Assembly: GCF_002941025.1 (NCBI RefSeq) | Contig: NZ_PTJS01000001.1 | Location: 8,583,064 to 8,647,063 of the forward strand | Origin: Streptomyces sp. QL37 | GTDB lineage: Bacteria > Actinomycetota > Actinomycetes > Streptomycetales > Streptomycetaceae | Length of the DNA stretch: 64,000 bases | Direction of reading: 5' to 3' | Shown: one piece after another, positions 25,291-34,858 of the stretch | Numbering within the stretch: position 1 is the first letter of the stretch | Layout: each line of letters begins with the position of its first letter | Notes under the pieces: generated by a model | Seen by the model: the letters and a program-made list of their open reading frames with translations, nothing else | The model's database searches: none | What the model was told of the DNA's origin: nothing | Translations under genes and position numbers: made by a program

Positions 25291-26131
25291 CCTCCGGCGA
25301 CCGTGGGAAAAACCGACCCCGCCCGACAGGCTGACCCCTGCCCGCGTCCGCCGCGACTTTCGGCACCTCCGCCGCGACCACGAACCCGACAGCAAGCCCG
25401 CCCCCAGGGCGTCCGGCACCGGCGCGGCGGCGCCCGGCGCCCCCGTAGGCGGCGGCGGAACCCCGCCTGGTGACGCGGCGCTCTACTCGACACTCGCGGC
25501 ACGCTCCCGTCGTCGGCGTGAGTACGTCCGGGCGGCGGCGCTGTCTTCCCTGGCCGGTGCTGCGGAGGTGGTCAGGCGGCGAGGGCGGGATAGAACCGCA
25601 GGACGGTATCGGCGCCGATGATCCGAACAGTCGGCTTCTTGGTCAAGCGTCAACCTTGGCCCCTGTGAGCCCTTCAAAAGGCTGAAGTATGCCGCTTCGA
25701 GGGGGATCTGGGGCGTGTGGCGCCGCTGGGCTGGCGCAGACTCCGAGGTCAGCCGTCGGATCGAGGAGCAGTTGTGCCCACATCGCCACGTCACATTGCT
25801 GTGATCACAAACGGCGATGGTCATCGGGCCCAGTGCCGGGGGAGCGAGCGCCTCAACGCCCCCTTGGGGGGCATCATGGCGAGCGTACGGACGGCCGTGG
25901 TCAGCGGGGCGCCCTGGTTGTCGTGGGTCGCGTTCTCCCACCGGGAGCCGGCGACGCCCCACGGCGCGAAGCCGACTTCCTCATGATGCTGTCCGGTCAG
26001 TGGGTGATCCTCGACGAGGTCCGCGCCAGGAACGACCTGGCCGTCCTGGTGGTGCCTCGCCGGAATGTGCGCCGCCCCAGTTGGCTGTCGCGGTCCGTGA
26101 GTGAGACTGCTGCTGCCGGAGCGGGTGCGGA
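25291..26131. other. 841-base gap between clusters, no confident gene
   Basis: Several short ORFs are present, including one on the + strand ending at 26135 and one on the minus strand (25483-25962). None has a recognisable domain or clear Shine-Dalgarno. The area is probably decayed sequence between the C-riboside cluster and the terpenoid cluster. Confidence 0.35.
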
Positions 26132-28381
26132 ATGAGAGGTCTCGTCGGGCGCCGAGGCACTACAGGCAGCGGTGTGCGCACCTGGCCGCAAGTGCTGCGG
26201 CGTCGTGCTGTCTGGTTCCTGGCCGGGCTCGGGCTCGTGATGGTGGTGTCAGCGGTGGTCGGAGCGGATGCCACCGAACGGCTCTCGGCGGGCGGATATC
26301 AGTACCGGGACGCGGAGACGCAACGAGCGGTGGACGTGCTTGCCTCGGACTTCCGTGTTCCTGCCGACGCCAACCTCATCCTGACGGTGCATCACCGCAT
26401 CACGGTGCGCTCCGGGCCGGCGGCCCTCGCCGGCAAGGCGTTGGTAGCCCGGGCCCGCGCGCATCCGGCAGTGACATTGACGGCCGATCCGTGGACCGCA
26501 CCATCGTCCCCCTTGTTCAGCGAGGACGGCCGCACTGCGCTGGTGCTCGTACAGATCTCCGGTCCGGAACGTGCGGCTGCTGCGGCCGCCCGCTACCTGG
26601 CCGATGACGTGACCCGTACCGAAGGGCTTGACGTGGGCGCGGGAGGTCAGGCGCTGATCCAGGACGAGCTGATCCACAGCTCGCGGGACGCGTTGCTGCG
26701 AGCAGAACTCCTTGCTCTCCCGCTGGCCTTCCTGGCCCTCGTCATGGCCTTCCGCTCTCTGGCGGCAGCTTTGCTGCCTGTCGCGGTCGGTGCGGTGGCC
26801 GTCACCGTCGGCCTGGCTCTGCTGCGGCTACTCACCCTGGTCGTCCCGGTGGGTACGTTCGCGCTCAATCTGACCACCGCCCTGGGTTTCGGTCTCGCCG
26901 TCGACTACAGCCTGTTCCTTCTGACCCGCTATCGCGGCGAACGCGCTGCCGGCCATGACCGCAACCACGCACTCGATGTCACCGTCCGCACTGCCGGCCG
27001 CACGGTCGTCTACTCCGCGCTCGCCATCGGCGCCGCCCTGCTGGCTCTGCTGGTCTTCCCCGTCTACGCCCTGTCATCGCTGGCCTACGTGGCCCTGAGC
27101 GTGGTCACCCTTGCCCCCGTAAGCGCGGTGATCGTGGTGGTGTGCACTATCTCGGTGCTCGGCCAGCGAGGGGACCGGCTTCTCCTCTCCCGGCGGCGGC
27201 CGTCCCGCACGCGGCGGGACGGATGGGGCAGGCTGGCAGCCTCGGCCACCAACCGGCCCTGGAGGTGGTCGGTGCCGCTGGTGGTCGTGCTCTGCGCGCT
27301 GGCCGCACCCTTCGCCCACGCGACGTTCACCGTGTCGGATGAGCGGATGATGCGCGGCTCCTCGCCGGTGCGGGTCGCGACGGAGCAGGCGCGTTCGCGT
27401 TTCGACCTGCGCCAGGTTGATCCCGTGTGGCTGCTGCTGTCCTCCGGTGTGGAGGGCGGCAGGGCCTCAGCGTACGCCGGGGCCGTGGCCCGCACCCAAG
27501 GTGTGGCACAGGCCACGGTGGTGGCCGGCCCTGGCCCGTCCCGACGCACCGCGGTGCGGGTGGAGACCATCGACGCACCGGGCAGTGAGGCGGCCTCCGA
27601 CACACTGGCCCGTCTCCGGGACCTGACCCCGCCGGGGCCGGTCACCGCAGTGGGCGGCACGGCGGACCGGGCCAACACCCTGATCGCTCTCTCCGAGCGG
27701 CTTCCCTTGGGGCTGGCCTTGATGGCTGCCAGCACCTTCGTGCTGCTGTTCCTTTTCACCGGCAGTGTGTTGCTTCCGGTGAAGGCTCTGATTCTGGCCG
27801 GACTCGGCCTCACCGCCAGCATGGGAGTGCTGGTGACCGTTTTCCAGGACGGAGACGCGGCCTTTCTGCTCGGTGACGTCACAGCGCCCGGTTACCTCGA
27901 TCCCTCCGTCGTCATCGTGATCATTTGTGTGTGCTTCGGGCTCGCGACCGACTACGAGATGTTCCTCCTCTCACGTGTCCGCGAGCACTACCTCCTCACC
28001 CGGGACATCCGCATCGCTGCCGTCGAGAGCACACGCCAGACCGCGGGTACGATTTCGTGGTCCGCGATCATCCTGATCACGGTGCTGCTGGCGCTGGCGG
28101 CATCTCCACTGTCCGTGCTGAAGATGGTGGGCATCGGCTGCGCCCTGAGCATTGTGGTCGATGCGTTCGTCATCCGGCCGATCCTCGTCCCCGCGGCCCT
28201 GGCTCTCTTCGGTTCCGCCAACTGGTGGGCCCCGCCGTGGATGTGCCGCTTGCACGAGCGCATCAGCGCGCACGACGGGCAGGCGTCCACACCAGTACCT
28301 CACACACGGCCGGACCACTCCGTCAACGCCACCGACACCAGTGCTGAACGGCTCCCAGCACCCGTCGCGGAGCACCTGTGA
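26132..28381 (+). CDS. MMPL-family (RND) lipid exporter
   Basis: A 749-aa transporter of the MMPL family. It has one N-terminal membrane segment, an extracytoplasmic porter domain (residues about 45-190), a bundle of membrane segments with FGLAVDYSLFLLTRYR, a second porter domain, and a second bundle with CFGLATDYEMFLLSRVRE. The paired Asp-Tyr motifs are the proton-relay sites. MMPL proteins export acylated lipids, often beside PapA-type acyltransferases. The acyltransferase gene follows after 268 bases, suggesting export of an acylated product. Confidence 0.92.
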   Translation: MRGLVGRRGTTGSGVRTWPQVLRRRAVWFLAGLGLVMVVSAVVGADATERLSAGGYQYRDAETQRAVDVLASDFRVPADANLILTVHHRITVRSGPAALAGKALVARARAHPAVTLTADPWTAPSSPLFSEDGRTALVLVQISGPERAAAAAARYLADDVTRTEGLDVGAGGQALIQDELIHSSRDALLRAELLALPLAFLALVMAFRSLAAALLPVAVGAVAVTVGLALLRLLTLVVPVGTFALNLTTALGFGLAVDYSLFLLTRYRGERAAGHDRNHALDVTVRTAGRTVVYSALAIGAALLALLVFPVYALSSLAYVALSVVTLAPVSAVIVVVCTISVLGQRGDRLLLSRRRPSRTRRDGWGRLAASATNRPWRWSVPLVVVLCALAAPFAHATFTVSDERMMRGSSPVRVATEQARSRFDLRQVDPVWLLLSSGVEGGRASAYAGAVARTQGVAQATVVAGPGPSRRTAVRVETIDAPGSEAASDTLARLRDLTPPGPVTAVGGTADRANTLIALSERLPLGLALMAASTFVLLFLFTGSVLLPVKALILAGLGLTASMGVLVTVFQDGDAAFLLGDVTAPGYLDPSVVIVIICVCFGLATDYEMFLLSRVREHYLLTRDIRIAAVESTRQTAGTISWSAIILITVLLALAASPLSVLKMVGIGCALSIVVDAFVIRPILVPAALALFGSANWWAPPWMCRLHERISAHDGQASTPVPHTRPDHSVNATDTSAERLPAPVAEHL

Positions 28382-28649
28382 TTACTGGCCCCGGTCTCTG
28401 CGTGCGCTCGCCACGTGCTGTTCGCCGCGCCAGGGCCTGCTGGGTCCGAAACCCTGCCCCCTTACCCGGCACTTTCCGAGCAGACCGGCCTGCCGCCCTT
28501 GCCCTCTCCAACGGACCACCGGGGCCGCCGGCGGATCCGCTGACCGTTCGGCTTGCAGACGGACGAGCGCAGCCAGGTCGCTGTCACAGCTCCGAACGGA
28601 ACCAGTGCCCTGTGTGCCGGACCCCCGACCCACTTCGACAAGGATCTTC

Positions 28650-29969
28650 GTGTTGATCTCCACCCGCCCCAGCCTCATGGATCTGACCATGCATGACATG
28701 GCCCAGAAGCAGCCATGGCTGTCCCAGACCATCGGTGCCGCCCTGCATCTTCAGGGGACGGCGCCGGCTCTTGCTGACCTTCGCGCGTATGTGGGCGGCC
28801 GTCTCTCCCTGCTGCCCTGCCTGACTCATTACCTTCAGGGCGGCGGGCTGAGGGCGCGTTGGGTTCACGATCCGCGCCCCGATCTCCAGCCACGCATCCG
28901 AGAACGCGAACTCGTGCCAGGCAAGGACAGTCTCGACGCAGTCCTGCAGGATCTGCTCACCCAGCCTCTCCCGGCCAGTGGCCCGCTGTGGGACTTGTGG
29001 CTCCTGCACGGCCACGTCGCACACCAGTACACGCTGTGCTACCGCGCCCACCACTCCGGCCAGGACGGCGCGGCCGTCATCAACGCCCTCCACAACCTCT
29101 TCGGCGCGGTGCTCCCTCATGCCCCCACCGGCACGAATCCTGTGGCCGGGCCACGCGCCTGTGCCTCCACTCTCAGGGGGATGCTCGCAGCCTTGGCCCA
29201 CAACAACATCTGGAACGATCCAGCCCACGTTCTCGACGACTCCCGCATCAGCACCTGGGCCAGCGTCCCCACCCGTCTTCTTCATGACATGGGTGCGGCC
29301 CGTGGCGGCAGCGGCAACGATGCGTTCCTCGCCACCCTGGCTACCGCCGTGCGGACCTGGACCCACTCCCACTGGGCCCGGGGAATCGGCCGGCCGGTAC
29401 CCGCAGTGATGATGGCCAACCTGCGCCGGGCCCACGAGGCAGGCCACCCTGGCAATTTGTTCGCCTACGCCACCGTCCCGCTGCCCAGCCACGAACCCAC
29501 CCACCAGGCCCGCCTCGACGCGGTCATCACCGCCACCCAAGGGCCCAAGAGCCCTCTTCGACGGGAAGCCACCCGCACCATCCTCGACAGGACTCCGACA
29601 CGCCTCGGCCGCGCCCTGGCCGACCGGCTCACCACCCCCTCGCGAGCCGTCGTCGACACCTCTTACGTTGCCGTCCGCCGGCCCCTCCACTACCAGAGCG
29701 ATCCGGTCACCCACATCCAGCCCTTCACCTGGCTTCCCCGCAACCACCCCGCCTCCGTCCTCGCGTGCAGCTACAACGGCATCACCACCACGCACTTCCT
29801 GACCAACGGAGCGCTGCCTGAATTCCACCAATTGGCCACGCACTGGGAGCAAGCTGTCAGCGAGGCCCAGGTGCCCGGCCCCAGAGCCACGCCCAGCCCG
29901 GTGGGCGAGCAGCAGGAAACAACCGCCCGGGCAGCGACAACACCCGGCCCGAGTACACCGCGCCCATAG
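28650..29969 (+). CDS. WS/DGAT- or PapA-like condensation-fold acyltransferase
   Basis: A 439-aa acyltransferase with the catalytic signature AHHSGQDGAA (HHxxxDG form), preceded by LWDLWLLHGHVAHQYTLCYR, which is typical of wax ester synthase/DGAT proteins. A C-terminal DTSYVAVRRPL and FTWLPRNHPASVLACSYNG match the family's second subdomain. It esterifies an alcohol with an acyl-CoA. The GTG at 28650 is preceded by AAGGAT; an ATG at 28677 is possible. Given its neighbours, the acceptor could be a terpene alcohol. The tail after about residue 405 is disordered. Confidence 0.8.
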   Translation: MLISTRPSLMDLTMHDMAQKQPWLSQTIGAALHLQGTAPALADLRAYVGGRLSLLPCLTHYLQGGGLRARWVHDPRPDLQPRIRERELVPGKDSLDAVLQDLLTQPLPASGPLWDLWLLHGHVAHQYTLCYRAHHSGQDGAAVINALHNLFGAVLPHAPTGTNPVAGPRACASTLRGMLAALAHNNIWNDPAHVLDDSRISTWASVPTRLLHDMGAARGGSGNDAFLATLATAVRTWTHSHWARGIGRPVPAVMMANLRRAHEAGHPGNLFAYATVPLPSHEPTHQARLDAVITATQGPKSPLRREATRTILDRTPTRLGRALADRLTTPSRAVVDTSYVAVRRPLHYQSDPVTHIQPFTWLPRNHPASVLACSYNGITTTHFLTNGALPEFHQLATHWEQAVSEAQVPGPRATPSPVGEQQETTARAATTPGPSTPRP

Positions 29970-30264
29970 GCCGATCCCGTCCACCAGGGGCGCCCACGTC
30001 CTGCCTGTGGCATTCACCGCCCCCGGCCACCCCTGTCAGTGTCGGGCTGCCGAAAGTCATTACGTCGGCCTGCCACGCGATCGCGCCGAGCGGATTCGCA
30101 CGGCTGTGATGTGGACGAACGCGGCCGAGGCGAGAACGCACCCCGCCGCACCGTCAGCGCGCCGCAACCGCGTCAGGGGGCGTGGGGCCGCACCGGCCTC
30201 GCGTTCCCGTGCCGAATGAACACCCGTTGTGGGCTCGCCCACATCCTTCGTAAGGGAACAGGAC
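29970..30264. other. intergenic, no gene seen
   Basis: No coding feature. It presumably contains the promoter of the cyclase-like gene; AAGGGAACAGGAC precedes its ATG at 30265. Confidence 0.35.
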
Positions 30265-31392
30265 ATGACGGTCTTCGTAGCCGGGACCACAACGTCGCGG
30301 ACCGCGCCGGTGACGGCAGTCGCGGTACAGGATGCGGCCGGCCGGGCACTGGATTTCGTCAGCGGCTCAGTTGGACCGGCCGGGGCTCCTCCAGTGCTGC
30401 TATCCCTCGATCCCCAGTTCGGGCAGAGTTTTCCCGGCTCTCTCGCGCGCGGGGTACTGCGAAACCGTTTCGGGGTGGACCCGGGCTTCGACCTCGAAGG
30501 GGAGGCATTCTCGGCGATGGTGGCGCTGGTGCTCCTCCCAACGCTCGCACGCCGGGGCGATCGAGGCGTGACTGGTCAGCTCGCCCGGAGGCTGGGCACG
30601 CAGGTACAGACGTGCCGATGGGGCGAACGCTATCGGTTCTTCCCCGGCACCGGAGGCTTTCCCGCAGACACCGACTGCACGGCCTTGGCTACCGGCGCCC
30701 TCCACGACCACGGCCTGCTGACCGACGCCGGCCTGGACCGAGGAGTGCACGAGCTCCTGAGCTCCGCACCGCGGGTCGCGGAACCCGCACACCCTTCCGG
30801 CCCGTGTGAGGAGGAGAGCGTGCGCAGGGACGTCTTCATGGTCTATTGGGAGGACGGAAAAGAGCCGTCGACGCTGCGCCGCGGGCGCAAGCACGACGCT
30901 GTGGCCTGCACGAACGCCCTCTACACCGTTCAGATGGCGCCCCGGCCGGTCACCGGCCAAGCCCTGGCGGTGATCGAAGCAACGACCCTCTACCTCCGAG
31001 ACCATCTCAGCTCGGGGCGCTACCTCGCGGGCACCCGCTACTACCCTTCGCCCGATGCCTTCCTCTACGCCGTCGCGCGTCTGTGCTCCCGCTTCCCGGC
31101 CAGCGCGCAGGTCCTGGCTGCTCCCGCCCGGCAAGCCCTCGCCGAACGGGAAGCCACCGCAGCGGTGCGTGTGCCTGTCAGTGCTCTGGATATCGCTCTG
31201 CGGACCCTGGCCGCCGACCACCTCGGGCTCAGCGCCGGTCAGGACCGGCACCGGACGTGGCTCGCCTCCGCGCAGTGCGCGGACGGCTCCTGGCCGGCGG
31301 CTGCGTATTACCGGATGGGCCGCTTCCCCGTCTACTTCGGCTCGTCCTATCTCACCACCGTCTTCGCGATGGCCGCACTCCGTCCCGCGTAA
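30265..31392 (+). CDS. short class II terpene cyclase-like protein with DCTA motif
   Basis: A 375-aa alpha-barrel protein of the prenyltransferase/squalene-oxidase-repeat type. The key segment is FPADTDCTALATGAL: the DCTA form matches the general-acid motif of oxidosqualene cyclases, where bacterial class II cyclases usually have DxDDTA. HDAVACTNALYTVQ and a QW-like CADGSWPAAAYY are also present. At about 375 aa it is shorter than diterpene class II cyclases (about 500 aa) and could be a single barrel domain. It may protonate an isoprenoid epoxide or diphosphate, or be a non-catalytic relative. A class I terpene synthase is convergent just downstream. Confidence 0.7.
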   Translation: MTVFVAGTTTSRTAPVTAVAVQDAAGRALDFVSGSVGPAGAPPVLLSLDPQFGQSFPGSLARGVLRNRFGVDPGFDLEGEAFSAMVALVLLPTLARRGDRGVTGQLARRLGTQVQTCRWGERYRFFPGTGGFPADTDCTALATGALHDHGLLTDAGLDRGVHELLSSAPRVAEPAHPSGPCEEESVRRDVFMVYWEDGKEPSTLRRGRKHDAVACTNALYTVQMAPRPVTGQALAVIEATTLYLRDHLSSGRYLAGTRYYPSPDAFLYAVARLCSRFPASAQVLAAPARQALAEREATAAVRVPVSALDIALRTLAADHLGLSAGQDRHRTWLASAQCADGSWPAAAYYRMGRFPVYFGSSYLTTVFAMAALRPA

Positions 31393-31512
31393 CGGACACT
31401 GGCCACAACGGATCCGACGATGCGTCTGAAACTCTCCCGACCGGCGAGTCGACCAGCCTCTGACGGCGCCCGTCCGTGCCAGGCCGGCTGCCGCACCCAT
31501 CCTGCGTACAAG

Positions 31513-32448
31513 TCAAATGCTGCAGGGCCAGGGAGGGCAGGGCCTGCCGAAGCGGCCGGTGACAGCCAGCCAGTGCAGTGTGGCGGCCATGAACGTCTCC
31601 ACCATGTCCACATAGCAGCCCACCGCATCGTTGTGGTCCCCGGCCGCGACTGCGTAATCCGAGCGCAGCGCGGCGGCGGCGGTCCGGAACCCCTCTCTGC
31701 GGTCCTCGATCATCGCGGTGACCCGTGTCCGGGCGCAGAGGGTGGAGCAGCCGTCCTCACGCGCGACGACGGCCACCAGATTATCCTGGCCTGCGGCGAT
31801 GTCGTCGGCGTGGGAGGCAAGGTCGTTTGCCCACCCAGCCACATCGGCCAACGCCCCGCCCAGGCCCCGCAGTCTGGCCTCCACGCCGGGCCCCTCCACC
31901 ATCGGAGCGCGACCGGTGCGTTCCAGGACCGCGATCATGGGCAGCAAGGTGATCGTGCGTCGCCGCAATCTCACATACTTCGACAACGGCAGCAGCACCC
32001 CGTTACGCCGTAGAGCCACCTCCTGTTCGCTGGCGTCGAGGAAGTCGTTGTAGGCACAGGCGAAGCGAGCGCGCCACCCGTCCGACATGCCTGGTGCGGT
32101 GCGCCGCCAAAGATTCCGCAGGACCACCGCCTGCGGAGCCGTCGGCGAATTCTTCCCGTCGTGCTCGAGGACCTTCCGCAGCGGAGCGGTGAAACCCTCG
32201 AGTTCACCTGGACGGGAGCCAAGACCCTGGCGGTCGATGTGGTCATCCAACCAGCAGACGAACACTGCCCACTGCGCCGTCAGCATCACGTCGGCGGCAC
32301 CGGCCCGCGGCAAAGCCCGCCCGGCCAGAACCTCCAGACGCATGCTGAGGAGCCGACGCTCGGCAACCGCATCAGCAACCAGACCTTCGCTGCGAGCCCA
32401 CCGCAGCACAGTAGCGATGCCCTGAGGCGCGGACGCACTGTCAGACAT
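31513..32448 (-). CDS. class I terpene synthase
   Basis: A 311-aa bacterial terpene synthase. The Asp-rich motif DDHID lies near residue 72 (CWLDDHID), and the second metal motif NDLASHADD near residue 210 gives the Asn/Ser/Asp triad. These bind the magnesium cluster that ionises a prenyl diphosphate. Length is typical. The ATG at 32448 fits. Product class (sesqui- or diterpene) cannot be told. It is convergent with the cyclase-like gene (120-base gap). Relics of a TniB/TniQ transposon abut its 5' end. Confidence 0.88.
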   Translation of the reverse strand: MSDSASAPQGIATVLRWARSEGLVADAVAERRLLSMRLEVLAGRALPRAGAADVMLTAQWAVFVCWLDDHIDRQGLGSRPGELEGFTAPLRKVLEHDGKNSPTAPQAVVLRNLWRRTAPGMSDGWRARFACAYNDFLDASEQEVALRRNGVLLPLSKYVRLRRRTITLLPMIAVLERTGRAPMVEGPGVEARLRGLGGALADVAGWANDLASHADDIAAGQDNLVAVVAREDGCSTLCARTRVTAMIEDRREGFRTAAAALRSDYAVAAGDHNDAVGCYVDMVETFMAATLHWLAVTGRFGRPCPPWPCSI

Positions 32449-32460
32449 GTCCCCGATCCT

Positions 32461-32678
32461 GGCAGAAATTCGACGGCTACCTCCATGAACGCACCGACGG
32501 CGCGATCGGCAGCCTCTCCCAACTCATCCGCGGCGCCGCCCTTGAGGCCATCATCAACTGCAGCGAGGCCGTCACTCTGAAGACCATTGAGGTCGACCAG
32601 ACCGCCGAGGACGCCCGCCAGGAACACCACCGTAACCGGCGACCCCGCCGCCGGAGGTCGGATGCCGACGCAGCCTGA
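32461..32678 (+). pseudogene. TniB-like transposition ATPase, C-terminal relic
   Basis: The + strand reads KFDGYLHERTDGAIGSLSQ followed by LIRGAALEAIINCSEAVT, the C-terminal helical region of TniB-type AAA ATPases of Tn5053/Tn7-like transposons. The 5' part with the P-loop is missing, cut at the terpene synthase start. Its stop overlaps the TniQ-like start, as in intact elements. Confidence 0.65.
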
Positions 32679-32960
32679 CCGACTCCGTCAGCTGCCCATC
32701 CCTCTCGGCCCCGTCCACAACGAGACCCTCGGTTCCTATCTCCACCGTCTGGCCGTCGCCAACAGTCGTCCCGGAGGCTTCCTCGCCCGCCTCCTGGGAC
32801 CGCTGCCGCCGGAGTCTCCCCGCTCAGCAACACCACCGCCGGCTGGAATCCCCACTCACCCGCCCGTCTGGCCACACTCTCCGGGCGCCCAACACCCCAG
32901 CTCGCCAGGCCCTTCCCGCGCTCGCCGACTTCCTCAGCCCGCACAGTCCCGGGCAGCGAA
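32662..32960 (+). pseudogene. TniQ-like transposition protein, N-terminal relic
   Basis: From the ATG at 32662: LPIPLGPVHNETLGSYLHRL, the TniQ N-terminal motif. After a frameshift near 32830 it continues as GWNPHSPARLATLSGRPTP. The rest of the gene is lost. TniQ is a target-selection protein. Confidence 0.65.
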
Positions 32961-33023
32961 CGGGAACGGCTGATCAGCCGCCTCTGCCACTGCTACACAG
33001 CCCGGCTTAATCAGATCCCAGTC

Positions 33024-33283
33024 ATGGGGAAGAGCGACATCACGATCAAGCTCACTGCCGACGAGGCCCTGGTCCTCTCGGACTGGCTGGAGCGAGTACA
33101 GATGACAGATCTCAGCCGCCTGGTCGACGATCCAGCCGCCTGGGCCCCAATCCACAAGATCGCGGGAACACTGACAAAGCGCTCCCTGGAATCTTCGCCG
33201 CCGACTATGCCGAAGGTCTGGAAGCGGCCCGGCACCGTCTCCGGACGGCCACGGGCAGTCTTGCCGAAGAGCGAGACGGCTGA
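33024..33283 (+). pseudogene. frameshifted small helical protein
   Basis: The start reads MGKSDITIKLTADEALVLSD and WLERVQMTDLSRLVDD, a small conserved Streptomyces protein. Near 33170, adding one base restores the frame (DKALPGIFAADYAEGLEAAR) to a stop at 33281-33283. A single-base deletion, or a sequencing error, explains this. The function is unknown. Confidence 0.55.
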
Positions 33284-33321
33284 GCTGCCCTTGCCCACCA
33301 CCAGCGCGCTTCCACGAAAGC

Positions 33322-33366
33322 CATGTCGTTTGAGAACGCCGGCCCGCGGCGTTCTCAAACGACATG
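33322..33366. repeat. perfect 19-bp inverted repeat, 7-base loop
   Basis: CATGTCGTTTGAGAACGCC at 33322-33340 and its exact reverse complement at 33348-33366, loop GGCCCGC. The TGTCGTTT...AGAA core resembles the terminal repeats of Tn5053/Tn402-like transposons, and TniB/TniQ relics lie 360-900 bases upstream. It may be two transposon ends brought head to head. Confidence 0.7.
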
Positions 33367-33581
33367 ACAACCCAGCAGGTCGGTGGCCCACGATCTGTCA
33401 GCTGCACTGCGACAAGACAAGAAGACGACCTCGAGGTCCTTCATCTGGCCGAACACGCCGTCAACGCCGCGCTCCTGCCGGCGGCGCAACGCGTACCGGG
33501 AAGGCGTCGCCTCCCTGGTACAGCAGTATCGGGCGGACAGCCGCAGTTACCGCAGCATCCACAACCGTCCGCAGGCCCTCG

Positions 33582-34310
33582 TCATGGCCGGATCGGCTCC
33601 CACGTCGGGAGCCAGGTGTCGATGACCTCGGCGATGAGGGCGGCGCCGCGGCTGTTCTGGTGGATGTGGTCGGTCGTGAGCACGAGACCTCGGCGCCGCG
33701 AGATCGTGTCGAGGCTGCGGCGCATCACGGCGTGCCGGACGAGGACGCTGACGCTCGCCGCGGGCGTCGGGTCCCGGTAGGGGATCGGCGGCGGGTCCGC
33801 CTGGCGTAGTTCCTCGGTCTGGCGTTCGTGGAGCGGGAGGTAGGTCGCCTTGTTGGTGCTGGCGACCTCGGCGATCATGCGGCTGTACGCCTGTGAGGCC
33901 CGTGCCGCGGCTCCGTCGAGTTGTTGGCCGAGGACCGGGAGGGACAGCAGAGCGATCGTCGCGTCGGTCTCTGTTCGCAGCCGTTCGACGATGGCTCCCA
34001 GGCACTGCTGGAACCAGCCGGCCGACGGGCGCTCGGGTAGTTGTTTGCGCTTCATGGCCCGCTCGACGGGGTAGCCGGCGAGGCTCGCTCGGGCGTCGTT
34101 GGTCCCGATCAGCACGGTGATCACGTCGGGTGGGTCCGCGACGACGGCATCGAGGCGCCGTGAGAGGTTGTGGGCGAAGTCGCCGTTGACGCCGAAGCGG
34201 GCGAGCCGTACGTCGTCGGGAGGGCGGCGTCGTTCGAGAAGGTCCAGGTAGTCGACGCTGAGCTGCGCGCGGGTGAGGCTGTCGCCGAGGCACGCGACAC
34301 GGGTCGTCAC
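33582..34310 (-). CDS. SGNH-fold hydrolase (GDSL lipase/esterase-like)
   Basis: A 242-aa SGNH hydrolase. Block I is VACLGDSLT (Ser), block II has Gly in FGVNGDFAHN, block III is IGTNDA (Asn), and block V is TTDHIHQNSRG, giving Asp and His. No signal peptide is present, so it is likely intracellular. The GTG at 34310 overlaps the stop of the upstream cupin gene, so the two are translationally coupled. The substrate is unknown; such enzymes deacylate lipids or sugars. Confidence 0.85.
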   Translation of the reverse strand: MTTRVACLGDSLTRAQLSVDYLDLLERRRPPDDVRLARFGVNGDFAHNLSRRLDAVVADPPDVITVLIGTNDARASLAGYPVERAMKRKQLPERPSAGWFQQCLGAIVERLRTETDATIALLSLPVLGQQLDGAAARASQAYSRMIAEVASTNKATYLPLHERQTEELRQADPPPIPYRDPTPAASVSVLVRHAVMRRSLDTISRRRGLVLTTDHIHQNSRGAALIAEVIDTWLPTWEPIRP

Positions 34311-34774
34311 GGTGTTCGCGGGCCGGACGTGCCGGCGTGCTCGGTCGGGCGGGTGTCGGTCCGGGGACGGTGGTCGGTGCCGAGGCCGGCGGTGATGGTC
34401 AGGATGGACGCCGGCCCCGCCATGTCGACCGCGTGCCATGTCCCGGCCGGGTTGACGGTGGCTTCGCCGGGCCCGAGCACAACGCGGTCGGGCACTCCGG
34501 CCACGTCGCGGGTGACCGTCACCGACCCGCTGAGGCAGACGACCAGTTCGTCGCCGGCGGGGTGGCGCTCCCAATGGTCGCCGGGGCCGTCGCCGTCGAA
34601 GATCGTCACCATGCGGCCCTCGGCGCCGTCCGCCGCGACCGCGGCGCTGTAGGCGTGGAGCACCTCCGGGTCCCAGGCGAAGCCCTCGACGGGTTTCGCT
34701 CTCGATCCCAGCCCGAGGTGCACGGGGGTGGTCCGCAGGTCGATGGCGTTGGGTTCGTGGTTGACGAGTCTCAT
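34307..34774 (-). CDS. cupin-domain protein
   Basis: A small cupin (155 aa). GDHWERHPAGDELVVCLSG is motif 1 with His, His and Glu, and NPAGTWHAVD is motif 2. Start at the Met of MRLVNHEPNAIDL is preferred because the upstream extension reads as non-coding Arg/Pro sequence. It is coupled to the SGNH gene and lies 84 bases from the AraC-type regulator on the same strand, so the three could form a unit. Confidence 0.75.
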   Translation of the reverse strand: MRLVNHEPNAIDLRTTPVHLGLGSRAKPVEGFAWDPEVLHAYSAAVAADGAEGRMVTIFDGDGPGDHWERHPAGDELVVCLSGSVTVTRDVAGVPDRVVLGPGEATVNPAGTWHAVDMAGPASILTITAGLGTDHRPRTDTRPTEHAGTSGPRTP

Positions 34775-34858
34775 GCAGACGATCGTCACAGGACGGCGAT
34801 CGGGTGGTCTTGAAGGAAAGGGAACGGAAGCCGACGCGATGGGCGGCACGGTCGGCGA

